Notes: generated by a model not told the origin, from the sequence alone. Numbered from the stretch's first letter, positions 7,555 through 14,752 are shown. The stretch: DNA of 14,859 nucleotides from Bermanella sp051277445 (GCA_051277445.1 JBNMQC010000049.1:1-14859), one strand, 5' to 3'. A program made the numbers and translations.

Positions 7555-8589
7555 GTGATTAATGTGGGACTTGTGGGCGGTACCGGCTATACGGGCGTTG
7601 AGCTGCTTCGAATTCTTGTGCAACACCCGCAAGTAAATTTAAAAGTGGTGACATCTCGTGGTGAAGACGGCACACCTGTGTCCGATATGTTTCCGAATTT
7701 GCGCCCATTCACAAATATCACCTTCAGTGTACCGGATGTTAAAACTCTGTGTGAGTGTGATTTGGTGTTTTTTGCGACACCGCACGGTGTCGCCATGGAG
7801 ATGGCACCTGAATTAGTAAAAGCTGGTGTGAGAATCGTAGACCTCGGCGCGGACTTTAGAATCAAAGACGTAGTGGAATGGTCAAAATGGTATGGCTTAG
7901 AGCACACCTGTCCTGAAATCGTCGAGCAAGCGGTTTACGGTTTACCAGAAGTGAATCGTGACGCCATCAAGACGGCAAACGTCGTCGCCAACCCTGGCTG
8001 TTATCCAACGGCAGCACAATTGGGATTACTACCACTGATTGAAGCCGGCTTAATCGAAGTCGATGGCATCATCGCCGATTGTAAATCTGGTGTGAGCGGT
8101 GCGGGTCGTCAGGCTAAAATTGGCGGTTTATTGTGTGAAGCCAGTGAAAGTTTCAGCGCTTATGGGGTGCCAGGACACAGACACTTACCAGAAATCAAAC
8201 AAGGTTTACAAAACGCCAACAAGAACAACGCAGTGGGCCTGACGTTTGTGCCACACTTAACACCGATGATTCGTGGTATTCATGCTACCCTGTATGCCAA
8301 ATTGAAAGATACCAGTGTGGATTTGCAAAAAGTGTTTGAAGCACGTTATGCCAATGAGCCGTTTGTTGATGTGATGCCAGCAGGTACGCATCCTGCAACA
8401 CGTAATGTGAAAGGCAGCAACTTCAACCAAATTGCGGTTCATCGCCAACAAGGTGGGGATACAGTCATTGTATTATCCGTTATTGATAACCTTGTGAAAG
8501 GCGCTGCAGGTCAAGCCGTACAAAACATGAATATCATGTTTGGTTTTGCCGAAAACACAGGTATGACTCAACCAGCTATGCTTCCATAA
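7555..8589 (+). CDS. argC: N-acetyl-gamma-glutamyl-phosphate reductase
   Basis: 344 residues, normal for ArgC. It catalyses the NADPH-dependent reduction of N-acetyl-glutamyl-5-phosphate to the semialdehyde, the third step of arginine biosynthesis, in the cytoplasm. 'GLVGGTGYTGVELLRIL' at 5-21 is the Rossmann nucleotide site. 'NPGCYPTAAQLGLLPL' carries the catalytic Cys149, 'DCKSGVSGAGR' lies at 175-185 and 'GVPGHRHLPEI' at 204-214 holds the catalytic-region His. The start is a GTG with a strong AGAAGGTGA Shine-Dalgarno upstream, and it gives the family's usual N-terminus. The gene diverges from the chloride channel and is 33 bp from the next plus-strand gene. I see no convincing ARG box in the upstream gap. 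Confidence 0.97.
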   Translation: MINVGLVGGTGYTGVELLRILVQHPQVNLKVVTSRGEDGTPVSDMFPNLRPFTNITFSVPDVKTLCECDLVFFATPHGVAMEMAPELVKAGVRIVDLGADFRIKDVVEWSKWYGLEHTCPEIVEQAVYGLPEVNRDAIKTANVVANPGCYPTAAQLGLLPLIEAGLIEVDGIIADCKSGVSGAGRQAKIGGLLCEASESFSAYGVPGHRHLPEIKQGLQNANKNNAVGLTFVPHLTPMIRGIHATLYAKLKDTSVDLQKVFEARYANEPFVDVMPAGTHPATRNVKGSNFNQIAVHRQQGGDTVIVLSVIDNLVKGAAGQAVQNMNIMFGFAENTGMTQPAMLP

Positions 8590-8622
8590 AATGGTTTTAG
8601 AAAATAAAAAGGACTGCAAGTA

Positions 8623-9360
8623 ATGACAGTGGTAAAAGGCAGCAAGCAAGAACACTTGGTCGTGGTCAGCTATGACCCTTGGACGCGATTCTTCAAACGT
8701 TTGCTTTTGCTGATCATTATCGCCGCTCTTGGTGGTGCCAGTTATTTATTTGGGCGCTTTGAAGCGGCTCAAGTACAATCTCAGGCCATTGCCGAGCGCG
8801 ATCAGCTAAAAGAAGATTTACAAATGGCGCGCGATGAAATGGCGTCGTTTAGTCAACGTGTGATCATGCTTGAAAAAGGCGGTGAAGTAGACCGCCGCTC
8901 AACGGAAGGTCTGCGCCAGAATCTTGTGGATCTAAGAACTCAGATTGCCACTTTGCAAGAAGAGGTCGCCTTTTATAAAGGCATCATGGCACCGTCCACA
9001 CGAAAACAAGACTTACGTATTCAAAAATTGGATATTACGCCGACACTCGAAGAGCGCCGTTTCCGCTATAAAGTGGTGGTAACGCAAGTGGGCACAAACC
9101 AGCGCTTTGTGAGCGGTTTAGCGGCGGTGAACATCATCGGTGTGTTGGATGGCAAGCAAGTGATTTATGGTTTGCGTGATGTATCCAATGATGTGCAGGA
9201 TTACGGCATTAAGTATCGATTCCGTTATTTCCAAGAAATAGAAGGGGACTTGGTGTTACCAGAAGGCTTCACTGCCGAGTCCGTTGAAGTGGTATTACAA
9301 ACAAATGGTTCAAAGGCCAACCGGGTTGCGCAAACATTCCCATGGCCGGGTAAGGAGTAA
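8623..9360 (+). CDS. membrane-anchored coiled-coil protein (DUF6776 type)
   Basis: 245 residues. Layout: a short cytosolic N-terminus with basic residues just before the membrane (R22, K25, R26), one transmembrane helix at about 27-44, a charged heptad-like coiled coil at about 46-118, and a beta-rich C-terminal domain at about 128-240 with 'RFRYKVVVTQVG' and 'YGIKYRFRYFQEIEGDLVLPEGF'. By the positive-inside rule, most of it should be periplasmic. The family is uncharacterised and I name it DUF6776 from recognition of the pattern. AAAAGGA upstream supports the ATG. The bactofilin gene follows after 2 bp with its ribosome site inside this gene's 3' end, so the two are probably translationally coupled and may act together. 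Confidence 0.75.
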   Translation: MTVVKGSKQEHLVVVSYDPWTRFFKRLLLLIIIAALGGASYLFGRFEAAQVQSQAIAERDQLKEDLQMARDEMASFSQRVIMLEKGGEVDRRSTEGLRQNLVDLRTQIATLQEEVAFYKGIMAPSTRKQDLRIQKLDITPTLEERRFRYKVVVTQVGTNQRFVSGLAAVNIIGVLDGKQVIYGLRDVSNDVQDYGIKYRFRYFQEIEGDLVLPEGFTAESVEVVLQTNGSKANRVAQTFPWPGKE

Positions 9361-9362
9361 AG

Positions 9363-9794
9363 ATGTTGAGCAGTAAAAGTAAAAATCCAGGTCATTACGA
9401 CACACTTATTTCCAATAAGTCAGAATTCATTGGCGATTTGCATTTCAGCGGCGGTTTACACATTGATGGCCGCATCAAGGGCAACCTAATTGCCGACGAA
9501 CAAAGCGGTGCTGTGGTTCGAATCAGTGAAACGGGCGTGGTTGAAGGCGAGATTCGCGTGCCGAACATCATCATTAATGGCACGGTAGTGGGTAATGTTT
9601 ACTCTGGTCAGCACATTGAACTGGCTAAAAAAGCAGTGGTCAATGGCGATGTTCACTACGGCATGATGGAAATGGTCATGGGCGCTCAGGTGAATGGCAG
9701 CTTAATCCACCAAGCCAGCGATAAAAATGGCAAAGGCCGTAAGCAACAAAAAGAGCCTGTGGTCGATTTAGCAGGTGAAACTAAAGTTGACTAA
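9363..9794 (+). CDS. bactofilin family cytoskeletal protein
   Basis: 143 residues. Residues about 13-118 form the bactofilin core, a beta-helix of short repeating strands with recurrent Gly: 'SEFIGDLHFSGGLHIDGRIKGNL', 'VVEGEIRVPNIIINGTVVGNVY', 'AVVNGDVHYGMMEMVMGAQVNGSL'. It is flanked by a short polar N-terminus and a charged, probably disordered C-tail. Bactofilins polymerise without nucleotide and form membrane-associated scaffolds, often positioning M23 peptidoglycan hydrolases. The Shine-Dalgarno AAGGAG overlaps the last codons of the upstream DUF6776 gene. An M23 peptidase gene lies about 1.9 kb downstream on the other strand. Family call is firm; any shape role here is inferred. Confidence 0.92.
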   Translation: MLSSKSKNPGHYDTLISNKSEFIGDLHFSGGLHIDGRIKGNLIADEQSGAVVRISETGVVEGEIRVPNIIINGTVVGNVYSGQHIELAKKAVVNGDVHYGMMEMVMGAQVNGSLIHQASDKNGKGRKQQKEPVVDLAGETKVD

Positions 9795-9816
9795 AACACT
9801 CGGTTAATCACATAAT
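9787..9816 (+). promoter_or_regulatory. candidate promoter of erpA
   Basis: TTGACT (9787-9792) and CATAAT (9811-9816) each match sigma70 consensus at five of six positions, with an 18-bp spacer. The -35 overlaps the bactofilin stop codon. Transcription would begin near 9823, giving a leader of about 24 nt for erpA. I see no clear Fe-S regulator site. Confidence 0.5.
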
Positions 9817-9846
9817 GAAGTCGATTTACACCGAAGGTTTTGCAGT

Positions 9847-10176
9847 ATGAACGTTCTATCCTTGACCCCATCGGCTGTGCGTAAAGTACAGACGCTTATT
9901 GAAGATGAAGGCGATGACAGCCTTTGTCTTAGGGTCTTTGTGACAGGTGGAGGCTGTTCTGGTTTCCAGTATGGCTTCACATTTGATACCGAAGTAGCCG
10001 AAGACGACGCTCAAATTGAGCAAGAGGGCGTCAAGGTGCTGGTGGATTCCTTGAGTTATCCGTATCTGGATGGCGCGAGCCTTGATTATCAAGAAAGTTT
10101 AGAGGGATCTCGCTTTGTGGTTACAAATCCGCAAGCATCTGCAACCTGTGGTTGCGGTTCATCATTTACCATTTAA
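9847..10176 (+). CDS. erpA: A-type iron-sulfur cluster insertion protein
   Basis: 109 residues. This small cytosolic A-type carrier receives Fe-S clusters from the assembly scaffold and delivers them to targets such as isoprenoid-synthesis enzymes. The three ligand cysteines are C37 in 'VTGGGCSGFQYGF' and C101 and C103 in the C-terminal 'ATCGCGSSFTI'. 'LDGASLDYQESLEGSRFVVTNPQA' lies between, as in the HesB/IscA fold. I choose ErpA over IscA because there is no isc gene nearby and the gene sits beside the bactofilin/anmK/tyrS block, where erpA sits in Pseudomonas (from memory). AAGG lies 9 nt before the ATG. The last 62 bp are shared with the next gene in another frame. Confidence 0.93.
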   Translation: MNVLSLTPSAVRKVQTLIEDEGDDSLCLRVFVTGGGCSGFQYGFTFDTEVAEDDAQIEQEGVKVLVDSLSYPYLDGASLDYQESLEGSRFVVTNPQASATCGCGSSFTI

Positions 10177-10585
10177 CGCATTTGCGTTGATGGTCTGTTT
10201 GGGTTTTAGCGCACTGTCGTGGGCTGAACCCAACACTCATGTCGCTTTACTCCACGCCCATACCCCTGAAGAGTTGTCCGCTATATTGGATCAAGCTGAA
10301 AGCTGGGCGGATGCTCGAGATGAATACCCCTCTTCTCCCATAGCCATCGTGTTGCATGGCCAAGAAGCCAATGCATTTGTGAAGCAAAACTACCCTATGT
10401 ATCGAGCGCTGGTGGATAAAGCTGCGAAATTGGACGCTTTCAAAGTGGTGGATATTAAGATTTGTGAGGCTTGGATGGGGATCAATCAGGTTCGCAGAGA
10501 CCAGCTACCAGCATTTGTGGATACCGTGCCATTTGGCCCTGATGAAGAAAAGCGCCTACTGGATGCGGGTTATCAGCGGTTTTAG
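10115..10585 (+). CDS. secreted DsrE-like protein starting inside erpA
   Basis: 156 residues from a TTG start. AGAGGGAT (10101-10108) is well placed for this TTG. The resulting N-terminus has the basic residues R6 and K7, then a hydrophobic stretch at about 20-36 and SWA|E at 35-38 as a signal peptidase site, a complete signal peptide. The first in-frame ATG (10190) has no Shine-Dalgarno and would leave only 12 residues before the cleavage site. The mature part resembles the DsrE/YchN fold: 'HVALLHAH' strand, 'SPIAIVLHGQEANAF' at 74-88, Cys117 in 'DIKICEAW' and a C-terminal 'LPAFVDTVPFGPDEEKRLLDAGY', matching the 'VPSGV..L..LQ..GY' end of periplasmic DsrE-like proteins. A sulfur-relay or thiol role is possible but unproven. 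It ends 7 bp from the convergent anmK. Confidence 0.7.
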   Translation: MWLQIRKHLQPVVAVHHLPFNAFALMVCLGFSALSWAEPNTHVALLHAHTPEELSAILDQAESWADARDEYPSSPIAIVLHGQEANAFVKQNYPMYRALVDKAAKLDAFKVVDIKICEAWMGINQVRRDQLPAFVDTVPFGPDEEKRLLDAGYQRF

Positions 10586-10592
10586 GTAAGCA

Positions 10593-11714
10593 TCAGGCTG
10601 GGTAAAGCGCCCCTAATACTCGCTCACCTTTTGCACCGGTCACACCGGCCAAATTACCCGTTAGCTTTAAAATGTTTTGCTGGGCTAACCAAGCAAACGC
10701 CATTGCTTCTACCCATTGCGGATCAATACCCAGTTTAGCACTGCGGCAAACGTGATAATTCGAGCCTAGCTCATGACTTAATGCTTTCAATAACTCCCCA
10801 TTAAATGCACCGCCTCCGCAAATCACCACATCACCTGAGTCAGTGAGGCGTTTAATTTCATGGCAAATACTATTGACGGTAAGTTGAAGGAGCGTTGCTT
10901 GCACATCTTCAGTGGGAATGTCTTCAATAGGAAACTGAGTCAGCCACTGAAGATTAAAATGCTCACGGCCCGTGCTTTTTGGCGCGGGCATTTTAAAATA
11001 AGGGTCATCTAATAACTGGTTTAAAAGGCGTGTATTCACCGTGCCGCTTTGCGCCCATTGGCCGTTTAAGTCGTATTGGCCTTTACCATTATTCATGCAC
11101 CAAGCATCCATGAGCACATTGCCGGGTCCGGTATCAAATCCGCCGACATCTCCCTTAACCGGCAAAAAAGTAATATTGGCCATGCCGCCAATATTCACCA
11201 CCATGCTATCTTGGCCTGCTTGCTGGAAAACTTGCTGATGAAAAGCCGGTACAAGCGGTGCGCCCTGACCATCTGCCGCCATATCGCGAGCGCGAAAATC
11301 GCAGACAACATTGATACCGGTTAATTCTGCTAGTAATGCCCCATTGATTAGTTGCACCGTGTAATGGGGAGGCATGTGGCGAACCGTTTGCCCATGGCAG
11401 CCAATCGCGGTTATTTGCTCAGCACTAAAATGGGTATGTTTCAGAACATCTTTCACACTTTGAGCGTACAGCTGACTCAGTTGATTGCTTAGTCGGGCGG
11501 CGATATTCAGTTCGTCTTCAACCCCTTGGCATAAAGACATGATCTGCATTCTAAGGGCGTCAGGAAAGGCCGCATGGGTTGAGCCAATTAGCTCAATCTT
11601 GCCGTCAGCCATGCTCACAAGCACCGTATCTATGCCATCAAGGCTGGTGCCAGACATCTGGCCAATATAATACGACGTTTTGTTATCATCAGCGTGATGC
11701 AAAGTAATCACCAT
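10593..11714 (-). CDS. anmK: anhydro-N-acetylmuramic acid kinase
   Basis: 373 residues, the normal family size. AnmK uses ATP and water to open and phosphorylate 1,6-anhydro-MurNAc, giving MurNAc-6-phosphate in cytosolic peptidoglycan recycling. Marks are the phosphate loop 'GQMSGTSLDGID' (18-29), 'GCHGQTVRH' (105-113), 'DGQGAPLVPAFH' (148-159), 'VNIGGMANIT' (173-182), the catalytic Asp194 in 'GGFDTGPGN', and a 'CGGGAFN' sugar-kinase motif later. The chosen ATG gives about 13 residues before the conserved region and overlaps the 3' end of the M23 peptidase gene by 26 bp; its Shine-Dalgarno is weak, so a slightly later start is possible. It is transcribed after the peptidase, so a hydrolase and a recycling enzyme share an operon. 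Confidence 0.96.
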   Translation of the reverse strand: MVITLHHADDNKTSYYIGQMSGTSLDGIDTVLVSMADGKIELIGSTHAAFPDALRMQIMSLCQGVEDELNIAARLSNQLSQLYAQSVKDVLKHTHFSAEQITAIGCHGQTVRHMPPHYTVQLINGALLAELTGINVVCDFRARDMAADGQGAPLVPAFHQQVFQQAGQDSMVVNIGGMANITFLPVKGDVGGFDTGPGNVLMDAWCMNNGKGQYDLNGQWAQSGTVNTRLLNQLLDDPYFKMPAPKSTGREHFNLQWLTQFPIEDIPTEDVQATLLQLTVNSICHEIKRLTDSGDVVICGGGAFNGELLKALSHELGSNYHVCRSAKLGIDPQWVEAMAFAWLAQQNILKLTGNLAGVTGAKGERVLGALYPA

Positions 11715-12975
11715 ACATGTGGCTTTCTAAACGCATCACCATGATTTGAGCATAGTGAAGGAAGCTTTCTTTCTGCGTAGGATCAATCGGCTTAGCGTGA
11801 GGTAGACGCACTCGCAGCGGATCACGATGGACGCCATTGACACGGAATTCGTAATGTAAATGTGGCCCAGATGCGAGGCCAGAGCTGCCCACATAGGCCA
11901 CAGTTTGACCTTGCTTAACGCGCTTGCCCACTCGCACACCACGACCAAAAGATTGTAAATGTGCATACAGCGTGGTGTAACTGGTGCCATGTTGCAGAAT
12001 TAATACCTTGCCGTAACCGCCTTTGCGGCCAGCAAAAATCACCTTGCCATCACCCGCTGCGCGAATGGGCGTACCTCGTCGGGCCGCATAATCGACCCCT
12101 TTATGGGCGCGAATACGGTGTAAAATAGGGTGTTTACGTTTTAGGTCAAATTTAGAGCTAATGCGAGTGAAGTCAACTGGGCTTCGCAAGAAGGCTTTGC
12201 GCATACTCAGCCCTGTAGGGGTAAAATACTGCGAATACCCTTTGGCGTCATCAAAGCGGACAGCGGTATAGGCTTTGCCCTGATTTTCAAAGCGCGCAAC
12301 TAAGATATCGCCATCGCCTACTTTTTTGCCGTCTAGGTATTTTTCTTGGTAGATCAGGCTGAAGTTATCCCCCTGGCGAATATCCAATGCAAAATCCACA
12401 TCCCAACCGAAAATCGTAGCCAGTTGCATAATGATGTTGTTGCTCATGCCCGAGCTGATGCCGGCTTCGAATAGCGAGCTGTCAATTGTGCCCTGAGCAA
12501 ACGTCTCCACAACATCGGGCTCTAGCAGTATATGTTGACTGCTAAATCCGGTTTCGTTACGCGTAAAGACATAACTTTCAAATAATGACTTCTCTAGACG
12601 AAAGCTCTGCAATGAACGGTCATCCAAGTTAAACCCAACCTTGTCACCAGGGTGAAGTTGATTAAGGCTGGCGCCATGTTCGGTTTGAGTCAGCTGGTAT
12701 AAAAGCTGAGAAGAGAGGCCTTCATTCACAAACAGCTGGGCCAAGGTATCCCCAGGTTTGATGGACTGCATGCTCCAAGGAATGGAGTCTTCTTTGGTTG
12801 CTGCAGCGCTTTGCACATCGGGCAGTGGTAATTGGTAGGCAAAGGTGCGACGTTCCAGTTCTTGTTTGACGGGAATTAAAATAAGCAGTGCCACCAAAAA
12901 CAAACACGTTAAACCCAGCGCGACCCAGTGGCGCTTTGGCAGTAATTCAATGGTGGATAAATCCTTGTTAATCAT
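11689..12975 (-). CDS. mepM: M23 peptidoglycan DD-endopeptidase, MepM-like
   Basis: 428 residues. A short cytosolic tail is followed by one transmembrane helix at about 17-35. An OapA/LysM-like region with 'IKPGDTLAQLF' (72-82) comes next, then a Csd3-like second domain (about 150-265) and an LytM/M23 domain (about 286-385). Zinc ligands and catalytic residues are complete: H291 and D295 in 'HKGVDYAA', H339 in 'LYAHL', and H372 and H374 in 'SGPHLHYEF'. It should cleave meso-DAP-D-Ala crosslinks in the periplasm, allowing wall growth. It is anchored in the inner membrane. It is divergent from tyrS and overlaps anmK. The symbol is by similarity; other M23 names such as yebA or mepM-like are possible. 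Confidence 0.9.
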   Translation of the reverse strand: MINKDLSTIELLPKRHWVALGLTCLFLVALLILIPVKQELERRTFAYQLPLPDVQSAAATKEDSIPWSMQSIKPGDTLAQLFVNEGLSSQLLYQLTQTEHGASLNQLHPGDKVGFNLDDRSLQSFRLEKSLFESYVFTRNETGFSSQHILLEPDVVETFAQGTIDSSLFEAGISSGMSNNIIMQLATIFGWDVDFALDIRQGDNFSLIYQEKYLDGKKVGDGDILVARFENQGKAYTAVRFDDAKGYSQYFTPTGLSMRKAFLRSPVDFTRISSKFDLKRKHPILHRIRAHKGVDYAARRGTPIRAAGDGKVIFAGRKGGYGKVLILQHGTSYTTLYAHLQSFGRGVRVGKRVKQGQTVAYVGSSGLASGPHLHYEFRVNGVHRDPLRVRLPHAKPIDPTQKESFLHYAQIMVMRLESHMYGDYFASR

Positions 12976-13060
12976 AGTATTGCCTGTACTTCTGTTGGGC
13001 CAAGCATAACATTCCTTATTTCAAATTGTAGACCCGTTTGCCCGCTTTCGGAGCCAGTTG

Positions 13061-13076
13061 GCAGCTAAATTGCTGC
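13061..13076. repeat. inverted repeat upstream of tyrS
   Basis: GCAGC (13061-13065) and GCTGC (13072-13076) are exact inverted arms around TAAATT. A separate short palindrome, GCCAGTTGGC (13053-13062), abuts it. They lie in the 175-bp divergent gap between mepM and tyrS and may be an operator. They overlap a possible -35 (TTGCTG 13070-13075). Confidence 0.35.
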
Positions 13077-13100
13077 AACAACTTGCAAAACTTCTAAAAT
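13070..13100 (+). promoter_or_regulatory. possible tyrS promoter
   Basis: TTGCTG (13070-13075) and TAAAAT (13095-13100) with a 19-bp spacer are the best plus-strand pair in the gap. TTGCAA (13083-13088) with TAATTT (13105-13110) at 16 bp is an alternative. Either gives a leader of roughly 35-45 nt. Neither is strong. Confidence 0.3.
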
Positions 13101-13150
13101 CCGTTAATTTCCTTGCTCCATTCAGATACGAGCACTACTGGGTAAGCTAC

Positions 13151-14446
13151 ATGACAGCCGCATTAATAGAAGATCTAAAGGCCAGAGGCCTATACAACGA
13201 TTGCACCGGCGAAGCCGAATTGGTTGAGCGCTTAGAAGCAGGCTGTCAAACACTCTATTGTGGTTTTGACCCAACCGCAGACAGCCTTCACATTGGCTCT
13301 CTCGTGCCTTTATTAGTACTGAAACGTTTTCAATTGGCAGGTCATAAGCCCCTTGCTTTAGTAGGTGGAGCGACTGGTTTAATTGGTGATCCAAGCTTTA
13401 AAGCGGTCGAACGTAAACTCAATGGCCCAGAAGTGGTTGGGCAGTGGGTAGAAAAGCTCAAAGCACAGGTAAGTCGTTTCATTGATTTTGAAAGCGGTGA
13501 AAACGCAGCAAAAGTCGTGAATAACCTAGACTGGGTTGGCCAGTTTAACATGCTCGACTTTCTACGAGACGTAGGTAAGTACTTCTCAGTGAATCAGATG
13601 ATTCAAAAAGAATCGGTTAAGCAGCGTCTGGATCGTGACGGCGCAGGTATTAGCTTTACTGAATTCACCTACATGATCCTACAAAGCTATGACTTTGCTA
13701 AGCTGAATGAAATTGAAAACTGTATCTTGCAAATTGGTGGTTCAGACCAGTGGGGGAATATCACGGGTGGCACCGAGTTAACCCGACGTATGAATGGTAA
13801 TCAGGTATTTGGCCTAACCTTGCCTTTAGTAACCAAGTCAGACGGCACGAAGTTCGGTAAAACGGAAAGCGGCACCATTTGGTTGGATGCGAAGAAAACC
13901 TCCCCATATGCCTTCTATCAGTTCTGGCTTAATACAGCGGATGCAGATGTGTATAAGTTCCTTAAGTACTTCACATTCTTAAGTGTCGAAGAGATTGATC
14001 AGATAGAAAAGGCCGATGCTGAAATTCAAGGGCGTAAGAGCGCGCAACCTATACTGGCCAAAGAAGTCACTAAGTTACTACATGGTGAAGAAGGCCTAGC
14101 CGCTGCGGAGCGTATTACCGAGGCTTTGTTCTCGGGTGATGCAACTGCCCTAAGTGAGCAAGATCTAGAACAAATTAAACTGGATGGCTTACCATCTGGC
14201 GATATTCAAGTGTCCGACTTAGATGGTGTGCCGTTAACACAGCTTTTATCAGATGCAGGATTAGGTCAAGGCAAGCAAATCAAAGACGCCTTAGGTCGAA
14301 ACGCGGTCATTGTTAACGGAAAAGGTTATGGGATGGAGTCACTTATGGCCGCCCAAGACATCTATAGCAAAGAAAATGCTCTGTTTGGTCGTTTTTTCAT
14401 CACCAAGTTAGGTAAGAAAAAGCACCATCTGTTCGAATTGAAATAG
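13151..14446 (+). CDS. tyrS: tyrosyl-tRNA synthetase (E. coli type)
   Basis: 431 residues. This class I synthetase charges tRNA-Tyr with tyrosine in the cytoplasm. 'LYCGFDPTADSLHIGSLVPLL' spans the tyrosine pocket and the HIGH motif, which here reads H47-I-G-S50. 'VGGATGLIGDPSFKAVERKLN' follows, then 'GGSDQWGNITGG' for tyrosine and adenylate binding. The KMSKS equivalent is 'KFGKT' at 234-238, as in E. coli TyrS. An S4-like RNA-binding domain occupies the last ~80 residues. The frame is open back to a TTG at 13058, but that extension has no family counterpart. The ATG at 13151 gives the E. coli-like N-terminus with GGTAAG just upstream. It lies directly upstream of rRNA promoters. Confidence 0.96.
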   Translation: MTAALIEDLKARGLYNDCTGEAELVERLEAGCQTLYCGFDPTADSLHIGSLVPLLVLKRFQLAGHKPLALVGGATGLIGDPSFKAVERKLNGPEVVGQWVEKLKAQVSRFIDFESGENAAKVVNNLDWVGQFNMLDFLRDVGKYFSVNQMIQKESVKQRLDRDGAGISFTEFTYMILQSYDFAKLNEIENCILQIGGSDQWGNITGGTELTRRMNGNQVFGLTLPLVTKSDGTKFGKTESGTIWLDAKKTSPYAFYQFWLNTADADVYKFLKYFTFLSVEEIDQIEKADAEIQGRKSAQPILAKEVTKLLHGEEGLAAAERITEALFSGDATALSEQDLEQIKLDGLPSGDIQVSDLDGVPLTQLLSDAGLGQGKQIKDALGRNAVIVNGKGYGMESLMAAQDIYSKENALFGRFFITKLGKKKHHLFELK

Positions 14447-14471
14447 ATACAAAAAGTTTTAGCTGTAATGG

Positions 14472-14499
14472 TTGACGAGATAAAAAATCTCCCTATAAT
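14472..14499 (+). promoter_or_regulatory. rRNA operon promoter 1
   Basis: TTGACG (14472-14477) and an exact TATAAT (14494-14499) with a 16-bp spacer, followed by a GCGCGCC discriminator. The 16-bp spacer and GC-rich discriminator are those of growth-rate and ppGpp-controlled rRNA promoters in E. coli. It begins 25 bp after the tyrS stop codon. Confidence 0.85.
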
Positions 14500-14500
14500 G

Positions 14501-14533
14501 CGCGCCTCCTTCAACGGGAAGCGCGTTTTCTTT
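14501..14533 (+). terminator. terminator-like hairpin overlapping promoter 1
   Basis: CGCGC (14501-14505) pairs with GCGCG (14521-14525). A mismatch and an inner TCC/GGA stem follow inside, and TTTTCTTT comes after. It could end tyrS transcripts. Its left arm is the discriminator of promoter 1, so RNA starting there would lack much of that arm. Confidence 0.5.
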
Positions 14534-14550
14534 ATCTAGATTAGAAAAAG

Positions 14551-14577
14551 AAAACCCCGAAAAAGGTGCTTGGTTTT
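14551..14577 (+). terminator. weak hairpin before promoter 2
   Basis: AAAACC (14551-14556) pairs with GGTTTT (14572-14577), with an inner CC/GG, and ends in a T run. It is AU-rich and weak. It may be structure in the leader RNA and not a working terminator. Confidence 0.25.
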
Positions 14578-14617
14578 TAGACAGTGAAAGCTGAAAAAAT
14601 TAAGTAAAAACAAAGTG

Positions 14618-14645
14618 TTGACAGCTAATCGAAACACTGTAAAAT
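14618..14645 (+). promoter_or_regulatory. rRNA operon promoter 2
   Basis: An exact TTGACA (14618-14623), 16-bp spacer and TAAAAT (14640-14645), then the discriminator GCGCGTC. A-rich tracts immediately upstream (about 14592-14615) look like an UP element for the RNA polymerase alpha subunit. Confidence 0.88.
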
Positions 14646-14652
14646 GCGCGTC

Positions 14653-14677
14653 CGCTTCGAGGCAAAAGTCTGAAGCG
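14653..14677 (+). other. 5'-end hairpin of promoter 2 transcript
   Basis: CGCTTC (14653-14658) pairs with GAAGCG (14672-14677). With a bulged G, AGGC and GTCT extend the stem to an AAAA loop. It begins within a base or two of the predicted +1 (about 14652). A T5 run follows 5 nt later. Confidence 0.6.
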
Positions 14678-14724
14678 AAACATTTTTGAAAAGCTTTTTA
14701 AGATTTAAAAAACTCAAAAAAATG

Positions 14725-14752
14725 TTGACAAGGAAAAGCGGTTCTGTAGAAT
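14725..14752 (+). promoter_or_regulatory. rRNA operon promoter 3
   Basis: An exact TTGACA (14725-14730), 16-bp spacer and TAGAAT (14747-14752), then the discriminator ACGCGCC. Long A/T tracts upstream (about 14681-14723) resemble a strong UP element. It is the promoter nearest the antitermination leader. Confidence 0.88.

Noticed and set aside
10190..10192. ATG at 10190 as start of the DsrE-like gene
   Set aside because: No Shine-Dalgarno, and it would leave a signal peptide too short and without basic residues.
13058..13150. 31-residue N-terminal extension of tyrS from a TTG
   Set aside because: No family counterpart, no Shine-Dalgarno, and it runs through the likely promoter. The ATG at 13151 gives the normal TyrS start.
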